Part shown: piece by piece, positions 17,671 to 24,873 of the stretch
Layout of the letters: every line of letters starts with the position of its first letter
Position numbering within the stretch: the stretch's first letter is position 1
Source of the DNA: Lachnospiraceae bacterium
Lineage (GTDB): Bacteria; Bacillota_A; Clostridia; Lachnospirales; Lachnospiraceae
Direction of reading: 5' to 3'
Assembly: GCA_004556565.1 (NCBI GenBank)
Contig: SFGN01000017.1
Coordinates: 1 to 45,840, forward strand
DNA length: 45,840 nucleotides
Program-made: the position numbers and the translations under genes
The notes under the pieces: model-generated
The model's input: the letters and a program-made list of their open reading frames with translations, nothing else
What the model was told of the DNA's origin: nothing
Database searches by the model: none

Positions 17671-18062
17671 ATATCGGATTGATGGCCCATGACGCAAAAA
17701 AGAAGCTGATGCAGAATTTCTGTATTGCATATAGAGGTATATTGAATAAACATCATCTATACGCTACAGAGACAACCGGCATTCTTGTGGAGAATGTTAC
17801 GAACCTGAATATTCATAAATATCTTCCGGGACATCTCGGAGGAAAACAAATGATGAGGGCACAAATAGAGAATAATGACATGGATCTTCTTATCTTTTTC
17901 AGAGATCCGCTGACACCCCGTTCCCATGAACCGGATGTCAATGACATTGTGCGTGTCTGTGATATTTATAATATTCCGATGGCAACAAATATTGCAACGG
18001 CTGAAGCACTTATTATGGCTTTGGACAGAGGGGATTTAGATTGGCGTGAAATGTACAAATAA
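17667..18062 (+). CDS. mgsA: Methylglyoxal synthase homologue with altered active site
   Basis: Methylglyoxal synthase converts dihydroxyacetone phosphate to methylglyoxal and phosphate, a glycolytic bypass. The family is recognised from IGLMAHDAKKK, LIFFRDPLTPRSHEPDV and IPMATNIATAEALI. In E. coli the catalytic base is Asp71 in GGDQQ; here the matching site reads GHLGGKQM, with Lys at residue 60 (codon 17844-17846). The preceding YATGTTG motif reads YATETTG. The second Asp, in FFRDPL, is kept. Activity may therefore be lost or changed, unless this is a lineage-wide variant that works differently. The start ATG overlaps the rodA end, and the gene lies in the shape operon as in other Clostridia. 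Length of 131 residues is normal. Confidence 0.88.
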   Translation: MNIGLMAHDAKKKLMQNFCIAYRGILNKHHLYATETTGILVENVTNLNIHKYLPGHLGGKQMMRAQIENNDMDLLIFFRDPLTPRSHEPDVNDIVRVCDIYNIPMATNIATAEALIMALDRGDLDWREMYK

Positions 18063-19023
18063 AAAGAGAAGAACAATTATTATATGTTTATTCCTGATTT
18101 GTATATTTTTCCTGGGCGGCTGCAGTAAGCCTCAGGAAACGACGATAACTGAATATGAATCAGAATACTATAATAAGAGCCTGTATCACGGGAAATTGTT
18201 TGCAAAAGATTTGTGTACCGTATCTGAGAATGTGACACTGGACGGATTTACGAATGATGATACTTTATTTGCTGCTGGCTTATTTGACGTGAAAAATGAG
18301 AAGGTACTGTATGCGTGGAAAGTTCATGAACGTATATATCCGGCCAGCACGACTAAGCTGCTGACGGCATATGTCACATTAAAATATGGTAATCTTGACG
18401 ATATTGTGACAGTAGGACCCGGAGCATTGGAATTCGAGCAGGAAGCACAGCTTTGTGGTCTTCAGGAAGGTGACCAACTGACACTCTATGATTTGCTTTG
18501 CGGTTTACTTTTGTATTCAGGCAATGATTGCGCTGTTGCGATTGCAGAGTATTTATCAGGAAGCGTAGAGGCTTTTTGCGGAATCATGAATCAGGAGGCA
18601 TGGGAAATGGGGGCAACACAGACTCATTTTGTCAATCCTCATGGACTGCATGATACTCAGCATTATACCACAGCATATGATTTATATTTGATTTTTAATG
18701 AATGCATTAAAGACCGGAGATTTCTTGACATTATTTCACTTACCGGTTATACCGCATCTATTACCGGGGCTGACGGCTCGGTACGGACAGCGGAATGGAT
18801 ACCGACAAATTTTTATTCAGCCGGGCTGGTGGAGATGCCTGAAGGCATTAATGTTATCGGAGGAAAAACAGGAACAACAGATGAAGCAGGCGCATGTGTG
18901 ATTCTGTTCAGTAAAGACATGGAAGAAAATCCTTATATTTCTATCATCATGGGTGCGGCAGATAAACCACTTCTTTATCAGAAAATGACGGAGCTTTTAT
19001 TATCGGGCGTTGCTTTTAATTGA
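18046..19023 (+). CDS. D-alanyl-D-alanine carboxypeptidase, lipoprotein form
   Basis: This penicillin-binding DD-carboxypeptidase (peptidase S11) trims the terminal D-Ala of peptidoglycan stems. The N-terminus has KKRR, a hydrophobic stretch, and a lipobox LGGC with the lipidated Cys at residue 26. The active-site motifs are S101-T-T-K, S158-G-N and K274-T-G. The GTG at 18046 is used, with GAGGGG upstream; it overlaps mgsA by 17 bases. At 325 residues it is shorter than DacA/DacF because the C-terminal domain is nearly missing, and lipid anchoring replaces the C-terminal amphipathic helix. LspA further downstream would process it. Confidence 0.9.
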   Translation: MKCTNKKRRTIIICLFLICIFFLGGCSKPQETTITEYESEYYNKSLYHGKLFAKDLCTVSENVTLDGFTNDDTLFAAGLFDVKNEKVLYAWKVHERIYPASTTKLLTAYVTLKYGNLDDIVTVGPGALEFEQEAQLCGLQEGDQLTLYDLLCGLLLYSGNDCAVAIAEYLSGSVEAFCGIMNQEAWEMGATQTHFVNPHGLHDTQHYTTAYDLYLIFNECIKDRRFLDIISLTGYTASITGADGSVRTAEWIPTNFYSAGLVEMPEGINVIGGKTGTTDEAGACVILFSKDMEENPYISIIMGAADKPLLYQKMTELLLSGVAFN

Positions 19024-19043
19024 GTGAGATTTGAATACAATAT

Positions 19044-19084
19044 AAAACCACTGTATTCCGTTTTTGGCGGATACAGTGGTTTTT
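19044..19084. terminator. Bidirectional terminator between carboxypeptidase and DUF378 genes
   Basis: AAAACCACTGTATTCCG pairs with CGGATACAGTGGTTTT, with a one-base bulge and the loop TTTTTGG. T-runs appear on both strands, which suits the convergent genes on each side. Confidence 0.8.
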
Positions 19085-19103
19085 ATCCTGAGAAAGACCT
19101 GGA

Positions 19104-19307
19104 TCACTCAGACATATTTCCGATTCGTCCATATAAACTGATCAGATACAAACCGCACAGTCCAACCAGTGTATAGATAATTCTGGACAGCCAGCTTAAA
19201 TTGCCAAAGAGAAATGCCACCAGGTCAAAACGGAAAATTCCGACCAGCAGCCAGTTGACCGCTCCGATAATCACAACAGTCAGAGCGGTATTGTCAAACC
19301 ATCTCAT
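19104..19307 (-). CDS. DUF378 family small membrane protein
   Basis: The 67-residue product has two membrane segments: LTVVIIGAVNWLLVGIF and SRIIYTLVGLCGLYLISLY. The GAVNWLLVGIF motif and the overall size match the DUF378 (YuzA-like) family of small inner-membrane proteins, whose function is unknown. The ATG has AAAAGGAGG upstream, a strong ribosome site. It is the only - strand gene in the first 30 kb and is separated from its neighbours by a terminator on one side and a divergent promoter on the other, so it is probably a single-gene transcript. Confidence 0.8.
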   Translation of the reverse strand: MRWFDNTALTVVIIGAVNWLLVGIFRFDLVAFLFGNLSWLSRIIYTLVGLCGLYLISLYGRIGNMSE

Positions 19308-19356
19308 GATGTATCCTCCTTTTCCCTATCAATGGTTTTATTATTTCCATAAAAAC

Positions 19357-19385
19357 TGGAAATATACAATAAATAATGCTATACT
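19357..19385 (+). promoter_or_regulatory. Promoter for the HlyD-like gene
   Basis: TGGAAA (19357-19362), a 17-base spacer and TATACT (19380-19385), with TGC making an extended -10. A short inverted repeat TTTCCA / TGGAAA overlaps the -35. The inferred start near 19392 excludes any translation start upstream of the TTG at 19418. Confidence 0.6.
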
Positions 19386-19417
19386 TATTAAGTTATTGGA
19401 ATTGGAGGAAAATCATT

Positions 19418-20869
19418 TTGGCAAATGGCAACAATCAATCAAAAAAAATCAGAGAATATAGACAGAATAGCAAGATAAGCTTTAATATTGGCCTGTTTAT
19501 CTTTTGTTTTGTATGCATTTACCTGGTTGTCTCGGTTTTGACATATGTAACTACAAAGCAGATAACGGCTTATGAGGTTAGAGAAGGAAGCATTGTTAAA
19601 GATAATTCATATACCGGTCTGATTATCAGGGAAGAAACCGTCATATATGCAGAGTCGGAAGGGTATGTAAGTTATTTTCAAAATGAAAGCAGTAAAATTA
19701 AAGCAGGAAGTAATGTTTATGTTCTTACAAATAATAAAATAAAAACGGATGAAATCGATATGGGAAGCACGGAATTGTCTGAAGAGGCACGAAAGAACGT
19801 GTACCGTAAAACACAGAATTATAACCAGAATTACAATTCTCAGAAATTTTCATCTGTATATTCGCTGAAGGACGAAATCACGGCCGCATTGCAGACTGCT
19901 TCCAATCAGACACGCATGGTACAGCTAGATGCGATTATTGCCCAGAGCGGCGGAAATGCGGCGGTTTATACGAGCGTTCGTGACGGCATCATGGTTTTAA
20001 GCGTGGACGGACGTGAATCAATCACGGAAGACTCCTTGAAACCGGAGATGTTTGACAGAGGCAACAGTCAGACGTCATATATGGAAGACCAGATGAAAAT
20101 CAAAGCAGGAGACCCGGTATATAAGCTGATAACCAGCGAAAAATGGTATGTGTATTTTCTTCTGAACGAAGAAACAGCGAAAGAACTTGCCGGCATCAAT
20201 TATATTAAAACAAGAATAGATACAGACAGTGAGACAATCTGGGCAGATTTTGATATTATCAGACAGGACGGTAATATTTACGGACGGCTGACATATGATA
20301 ATTCAATGATCCGCTATGCAGAAGACAGATTTTTAAATGTTGAGCTGATACTTACTGATGAAAGCGGACTGAAAATTCCTAAAAGTGCACTGACAGAAAA
20401 GGAAGTATATGCTGTGCCGTATAACTATCTCCTTTCCAACAAAGATGAAAACTCCAGAGGAGTAATGGTAAAAAAGGAAGACGGTTCGGAAGAGTTTATC
20501 GCTTCTTCTCAATATTATATCAGCATCAATGAGCTTGATAATACAAAGAGGTTTGCTTATCTGAGCATGGATGATTTTGAAGGAATGGGAGAGCTGTCAG
20601 TCGTAATGCCACAGGAAGAATCATCTGTTCAGATTGAGGAGACGGAGTGGAAAGTTTCTGATATGTACATGCCTCTCAAGAATAAAAAGACATTGCAGGG
20701 CGTCTATAATATCAATAAAGGTTATGCGGTATTCATCCCTGTGGAAGTAATCTGTGAGAATGATGATTATTATATTGTAAAAAATATAACCGGTACGATG
20801 CTGTACAATTACGATCATATTGCACAGGACAGCTCTACGGTTAAAGAGAATGAGTTTATTTTTCAGTAG
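19418..20869 (+). CDS. HlyD-family-like membrane-anchored adaptor protein
   Basis: The product of about 483 residues has one N-terminal membrane helix (IGLFIFCFVCIYLVVSVLTYV). A periplasmic-adaptor-like part follows with a split lipoyl/biotinyl-type motif (GLIIREETVIYAESEGYVSYF, then KAGSNVYVLTN), and later a region with KIPKSALTEKEVYAVPY typical of HlyD-type proteins. TTG at 19418 with TTGGAGG upstream is the chosen start, because earlier codons would precede the promoter's start site. No ABC transporter or outer partner gene lies nearby, so an efflux role is not supported by context. It stands directly upstream of yggS and sepF and might act at the division site or envelope; that is inference. 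Confidence 0.75.
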   Translation: MANGNNQSKKIREYRQNSKISFNIGLFIFCFVCIYLVVSVLTYVTTKQITAYEVREGSIVKDNSYTGLIIREETVIYAESEGYVSYFQNESSKIKAGSNVYVLTNNKIKTDEIDMGSTELSEEARKNVYRKTQNYNQNYNSQKFSSVYSLKDEITAALQTASNQTRMVQLDAIIAQSGGNAAVYTSVRDGIMVLSVDGRESITEDSLKPEMFDRGNSQTSYMEDQMKIKAGDPVYKLITSEKWYVYFLLNEETAKELAGINYIKTRIDTDSETIWADFDIIRQDGNIYGRLTYDNSMIRYAEDRFLNVELILTDESGLKIPKSALTEKEVYAVPYNYLLSNKDENSRGVMVKKEDGSEEFIASSQYYISINELDNTKRFAYLSMDDFEGMGELSVVMPQEESSVQIEETEWKVSDMYMPLKNKKTLQGVYNINKGYAVFIPVEVICENDDYYIVKNITGTMLYNYDHIAQDSSTVKENEFIFQ

Positions 20870-20903
20870 TTACAAATAGTTTTATATAAAAGGGAGTTAA
20901 GCT

Positions 20904-21596
20904 ATGTTAAAAGAACAATTAATGCAGGTCGAAGAAAATATTCAGAAAGCGTGCAAACGTGCAGGCCGCAGCAGAGATGAGGTCACCCTGATTGCTGTAA
21001 GCAAGACGAAGCCGGTGGAGGTCCTTCAGGAGGCTTATGATCTAGGTGTCAGAGTTTTCGGCGAGAACAAGGTGCAGGAACTTACACAGAAGTATGAAGC
21101 CCTTCCAAAAGACATACAGTGGCATATGATCGGACATCTGCAGACAAATAAAGTGAAATATATTGTTGATAAAGTGGCTATGATTCATTCCGTAGACTCA
21201 TTAAAACTGGCAGAAACGATTGAAAAAGAAGCAGAACGCAAGAATTGTATCGTAAAAATTCTTGTAGAAGTTAATGTTGCCGGAGAGGAAAGCAAATACG
21301 GGCTTAAGATGGAAGAAGTTCTTCCGTTTGTAGAAATAATATCCACTTTTAAACATATACGTGTATGCGGTTTGATGACAATTGCACCGTTTGTTGAAAT
21401 TTCCGAAGAAAATCGGACAATTTTTAAAAATTTACACAAATTATCTGTTGACATTAATAATAAAAACATTGATAATGTTAGCGTAAGCATACTTTCAATG
21501 GGTATGACCAATGATTACGAGGTTGCGATTGAAGAGGGTGCTGATATGGTTCGAGTGGGAACCGGTATATTTGGTGTCAGAAATTATGCTGTATAG
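20904..21596 (+). CDS. YggS/PLPBP family PLP homeostasis protein
   Basis: This single-domain TIM-barrel protein binds pyridoxal phosphate and helps control free PLP and amino-acid pools; no enzymatic reaction is established. The PLP lysine lies in VTLIAVSKTKP, followed by FGENKVQELTQKYE, WHMIGHLQTNKVKYI, and the phosphate-binding C-terminal SMGMTNDYEVAIEEGADMVRVGTGIFG. Length is 230 residues, as usual. The ATG follows AAAGGGAG. It sits immediately before sepF, the standard Gram-positive order (ylmE-ylmF in Bacillus). Confidence 0.95.
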   Translation: MLKEQLMQVEENIQKACKRAGRSRDEVTLIAVSKTKPVEVLQEAYDLGVRVFGENKVQELTQKYEALPKDIQWHMIGHLQTNKVKYIVDKVAMIHSVDSLKLAETIEKEAERKNCIVKILVEVNVAGEESKYGLKMEEVLPFVEIISTFKHIRVCGLMTIAPFVEISEENRTIFKNLHKLSVDINNKNIDNVSVSILSMGMTNDYEVAIEEGADMVRVGTGIFGVRNYAV

Positions 21597-21657
21597 CAGT
21601 TTATCTGATCCATTTCCTGATATTCAGGTCAGAAATACAAGATAGGAGAGTAGAAAT

Positions 21658-22224
21658 ATGGGTGTGTTTGATAAATTCATGGGGTTTATGAAGATTGACA
21701 ATGATGACGATTACGATGATTTTTATGACGATTACGATGATGAAGGTTATTATGATGATGACTATGAGGATAAACAGCAGCGTCCGCTTTTTGGGAGAAA
21801 GGGCGGTAAGTCCAAAGATGATTATGATGATTTTGAGGCAGAATCAGATTCCCGTGCATCTACATCAAGGAGCAGCAAAGTAACACCTATGCGCCAGCCT
21901 GTTGCAGCTGCACCGCGCAGATCATCGGGGGCAAACATGGAAGTATGCGTCGTAAAACCGACTTCTGTCGATGACTCCAGGGAAATTACAGAGACTCTTC
22001 TGAACGGAAGAACAGTAATCCTGAATCTGGAAGGCATGGATCTGGAAGTAGCCCAGAGGATTATAGATTTTATTTCCGGTGCAGCATTTGCAATTAACGG
22101 AAATCTTCAGAAAATTTCAAATTATATTTTTCTTGTCACGCCGACGAATGTTGATATTTCCGGTGATCTGCAGGATCTGCTGAGCGGTTCGATGGAGCAG
22201 CCAACCGTAAAGTCAAGATTCTGA
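21658..22224 (+). CDS. sepF: Cell division protein SepF
   Basis: SepF links FtsZ filaments to the membrane and to septum assembly in Gram-positives. The 188-residue product begins with an amphipathic helix (MGVFDKFMGFMKI) that would bind membrane, then a very acidic, Asp/Tyr-rich linker (about residues 16-40). The C-terminal FtsZ-binding domain has VILNLEGMDLEVAQRIIDFISGA and ends with KISNYIFLVTPTNVDISGD. GATAGGAGAG precedes the ATG. In many Firmicutes ylmG, ylmH and divIVA follow; none is present here before lspA. Confidence 0.95.
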   Translation: MGVFDKFMGFMKIDNDDDYDDFYDDYDDEGYYDDDYEDKQQRPLFGRKGGKSKDDYDDFEAESDSRASTSRSSKVTPMRQPVAAAPRRSSGANMEVCVVKPTSVDDSREITETLLNGRTVILNLEGMDLEVAQRIIDFISGAAFAINGNLQKISNYIFLVTPTNVDISGDLQDLLSGSMEQPTVKSRF

Positions 22225-22493
22225 ATGATTGATGTAAAATAAGAAAAATATATAGGTAGTGAGAATATAAGAGGACGGATGTCCCGTACAAAGAGAATAA
22301 TATACATATTATGTCGGAGAATGTGAGCGTGGGCAGACGTTTACGGCGTATATGGAATTCAGAGCGTCAGACGACCGTAGTTCTGCCTGATGCTCTTCTT
22401 TGCGTTCAGTGGCAGCAATGAAGGGGGAGTCCCGATGTGTGCGGCATCCTTTTTACTGCCGGATATTCTTACAGCATAAGTGAAAGGATTCTT
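22225..22493 (+). other. Spacer between sepF and lspA with a hairpin and an unassigned short ORF
   Basis: This 269-base gap holds a 10-bp hairpin (AGAGCGTCAG at 22361-22370, CTGATGCTCT at 22387-22396, one G-U pair) followed by TCTTTG, which may be a weak terminator or leader element. An ORF at 22311-22421 would encode 36 residues starting MSENVSVGRRLRR, with no good ribosome site. A strong AAGGGGGAG at 22422-22429 precedes a 14-codon reading frame at 22435. No known riboswitch class was recognised. Confidence 0.35.
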
Positions 22494-23051
22494 ATGAATT
22501 TGAAAAATAATGATAATTTTAAAAATTATTTTACAGCGGTGTTATCCTGCCTGGCGGCTGTTTTCGCTGATCAGTTAACAAAATGGCTTGCTGTCACATA
22601 TTTAAAAGGAAAGGATGCATTCGTATTGATTCCCGGCGTTTTAGAGTTTCAGTATCTTGAAAATCGGGGAGCTGCATTCGGTATCTTCCGGGACAGGCAG
22701 ATATTTTTTATTATCGGTGCAATTGTGGTATTTATTTTCGTTTGCTATTATTATGGAAAAATACCTTCTGCACCACGTTATCTGCCGCTCAAGGTCAGTG
22801 CCGTTCTGGTTACAGCAGGAGCTGCGGGGAATTTGATTGACCGTGTCACATTAAATTATGTTGTGGATTTTATTTATTTCAGCCTTATTGATTTCCCGAT
22901 ATTTAATATTGCTGACTGCTATGTCGTTGTTGCCTGCTTTTTATTTGCATTTTTGATTTTCTTTTATTATAAAGAAGAAGATCTTGCCTGTTTTTCTTTT
23001 GCAAAAAACAAGGATAACAGAAATGAAAAGTGTGACGGACGAAAAGGCTGA
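22494..23051 (+). CDS. lspA: Lipoprotein signal peptidase LspA
   Basis: LspA cleaves the signal peptide of lipid-modified prolipoproteins inside the membrane. The 185-residue protein has four membrane segments, an early FADQLTKWLAV, the ENRGAAFG motif, and the two catalytic aspartates in GNLIDRV and FNIADCYVV. The ATG at 22494 with GAAAGGATT upstream gives the standard N-terminus. A GTG at 22437 would add 19 residues not seen in the family. Its C-terminal tail is extended and basic. Likely substrates in this window include the lipoprotein carboxypeptidase at 18046. Confidence 0.95.
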   Translation: MNLKNNDNFKNYFTAVLSCLAAVFADQLTKWLAVTYLKGKDAFVLIPGVLEFQYLENRGAAFGIFRDRQIFFIIGAIVVFIFVCYYYGKIPSAPRYLPLKVSAVLVTAGAAGNLIDRVTLNYVVDFIYFSLIDFPIFNIADCYVVVACFLFAFLIFFYYKEEDLACFSFAKNKDNRNEKCDGRKG

Positions 23052-23075
23052 CTATAGTAAAGGATTTAATCTATT

Positions 23076-23981
23076 ATGGAAGAATTATTCATAAAAGCAG
23101 AAGAAGGCGGCATGCGTATAGATAAATTTCTTGCCGATGAACTTCCCGAGCTTACACGTTCTCATATCCAGAAGCTTATTAAGGAGGAAATGATATCCGT
23201 CAATTCTTATCCTGTTAAAGCAAATTATAAATTGAATTCAGATGATGCGATTTTTGTTCGGATTCCTGAGCCGGAGCTTCCGGATATTGTTCCGGAGAAT
23301 ATCCCGCTCGATATTCTTTATGAAGACCAGGATATCCTGATTGTCAATAAACCCAAAGGGATGGTTGTCCATCCGGCACCGGGACACTATACAGGTACAC
23401 TTGTTAATGCTGTTATGTATCACTGCAAAGATAATTTATCAGGGATAAACGGTGTAACACGTCCGGGTATTGTCCATAGAATTGACAAAGATACGACAGG
23501 TTCTCTGTTAATCTGCAAAAATGATGCTTCCCACAGGTATTTTGCAGATTTGCTGAAGGAACATGCAATCACAAGAAAGTATCATGCGGTTGTATGCGGA
23601 AATCTGAAAGAAGATACAGGAACCGTGAATGCACCTGTCGGACGCCATCCGACAGACAGAAAAAAAATGAGTACCCGATGTGCAAACGGCCGCCCGGCTG
23701 TCACACACTATAAAGTCCTGGAGCGTTTCGGGGATTATACGTATATCGAATGTATATTAGAAACAGGGAGAACACATCAGATCCGTGTCCATATGGCCAG
23801 CATCGGGCATCCGGTATTAGGAGATACGGTATATGGTCCTGCAAAATGTCCCTTTAAACTGGAAGGTCAGACTCTTCACGCAAAAATACTGGGAATCCGT
23901 CATCCGGACACAGGAGAATATATGGAATTTGATGCCCCGCTGCCGGAGTATTTCGAGATACTGTTGAAAAAATTACGATAA
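23076..23981 (+). CDS. RluA-family rRNA/tRNA pseudouridine synthase (RluD-like)
   Basis: The enzyme isomerises uridine to pseudouridine in structured RNA. An N-terminal S4-like RNA-binding domain (MRIDKFLADELPELTRSHIQKLI) is followed by the catalytic domain with GMVVHPAPGH and the active-site motif HRIDKDTTG, whose Asp is the nucleophile. ETGRTHQIRVHMASIGHPVLGD is the conserved C-terminal block. Length of 301 residues matches the RluD/YlyB type. It directly follows lspA, an order shared with Bacillus (lspA-ylyB). The precise RNA site cannot be assigned from sequence alone. Confidence 0.93.
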   Translation: MEELFIKAEEGGMRIDKFLADELPELTRSHIQKLIKEEMISVNSYPVKANYKLNSDDAIFVRIPEPELPDIVPENIPLDILYEDQDILIVNKPKGMVVHPAPGHYTGTLVNAVMYHCKDNLSGINGVTRPGIVHRIDKDTTGSLLICKNDASHRYFADLLKEHAITRKYHAVVCGNLKEDTGTVNAPVGRHPTDRKKMSTRCANGRPAVTHYKVLERFGDYTYIECILETGRTHQIRVHMASIGHPVLGDTVYGPAKCPFKLEGQTLHAKILGIRHPDTGEYMEFDAPLPEYFEILLKKLR

Positions 23982-24037
23982 TAGTAAAACATCAATGCCT
24001 GTATGCTGCAGGTTAAGGAAAGGGAGTGTAAAAGTAT

Positions 24038-24682
24038 ATGTTAAAAACAAACACAATCATTACCATCGGAAGGCAGTTTGGCAGTGCAGGAAGAGAAATC
24101 GGGCAGCGTCTTGCCGATGATTTCGGAATCAGGCTATACGATAAAGAACTGCTTGCCCGTGCGGCTAAAGAAAGCGGTATTTGCGAGGAGATTTTTGAAA
24201 CTCATGATGAAAAACCTACTAACAGTTTTTTATATTCTATTGTAATGGATACCTATTCGCTTGGTTTTGGAAGCAATACCTATACAGAAATGCCAATCAA
24301 CCACAAAGTTTTCCTGGCACAGTTTGACGCAATCAAGAAAATTGCCGATGAAGGTCCCTGTGTTCTTGTTGGACGCTGTGCGGATTACGCGTTGGAATCA
24401 TACAGCAATGTTCTTCGTGTGTTCATTCATGCGGATATGGAAGCGCGTATCAGGAGGATTGCTCATATCTATGATCTGCCGGATAATAAAGCAAAAGATA
24501 TGATCTTAAAAGCAGATAAAAAGCGTGCCAGCTACTATAATTATTATACAAATAAGCGCTGGGCCGATGCAGACAGCTATGACCTGTGCCTGAACAGTTC
24601 AAGATTCGGCATTGATGGGACTGTCAGATTGATAGAAGAAGCAGTTAAAGTCAAAGAAAGTGCAAAACGCGGTCTGTTGTAA
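24038..24682 (+). CDS. Cytidylate kinase-like family protein
   Basis: This 214-residue protein belongs to the cytidylate kinase-like family, distinct from housekeeping Cmk. The nucleotide-binding loop reads IGRQFGSAGREIGQ, an unusual P-loop typical of this family, followed by YDKELLARAAKESG and CVLVGRCADYAL. A lid region with RIAHIYDLPDNKAKDMI and the KKRASYYNYYTNKRW stretch follow. The phosphate acceptor has not been established for most members. It is preceded by AAAGGGAG and followed by a strong terminator, so it is the last gene of the division block. Confidence 0.85.
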   Translation: MLKTNTIITIGRQFGSAGREIGQRLADDFGIRLYDKELLARAAKESGICEEIFETHDEKPTNSFLYSIVMDTYSLGFGSNTYTEMPINHKVFLAQFDAIKKIADEGPCVLVGRCADYALESYSNVLRVFIHADMEARIRRIAHIYDLPDNKAKDMILKADKKRASYYNYYTNKRWADADSYDLCLNSSRFGIDGTVRLIEEAVKVKESAKRGLL

Positions 24683-24740
24683 TCAATTTTGCCATTCGGA
24701 ATAATTCAAAATATGGAATGATAAATTATAATTATTTTAT

Positions 24741-24795
24741 ACCCGGCTGTCTGTGCAGAAACATCATTTTTACGCATAGTCAGCCGGGTGTTTTT
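24741..24795 (+). terminator. Terminator after the cytidylate kinase-like gene
   Basis: ACCCGGCTG pairs with CAGCCGGGT across a loop of about 31 bases, followed by GTTTTT. Confidence 0.8.
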
Positions 24796-24824
24796 GACGT
24801 AAATATATGAAAATAGTTTAAAAT
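24794..24824 (+). promoter_or_regulatory. Possible promoter for the GH84 gene
   Basis: TTGACG (24794-24799) and TAAAAT (24819-24824) are separated by 19 bases, longer than ideal. If used, transcription would begin near 24831, which favours the ATG at 24874 over the one at 24841. Confidence 0.35.
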
Positions 24825-24873
24825 AAATTGGAGTTATGTTATGATTAAAAAAAATAAGAAAGGTGGAAAGTTT

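Noticed and set aside
19357..19362. TTTCCA/TGGAAA inverted repeat before the HlyD-like gene as an operator
   Set aside because: Only six bases per arm in A/T-rich DNA; it could easily arise by chance and is noted only in the promoter entry.
21694..21780. Acidic Asp/Tyr repeat in sepF as a DNA repeat or separate ORF
   Set aside because: It encodes the acidic linker normal for SepF; the repeated GATGATTA-like bases follow from codon use.
22437..22493. Longer LspA starting at GTG 22437
   Set aside because: It would add 19 residues not found in the family; the ATG at 22494 has a suitable ribosome site and gives the standard N-terminus.
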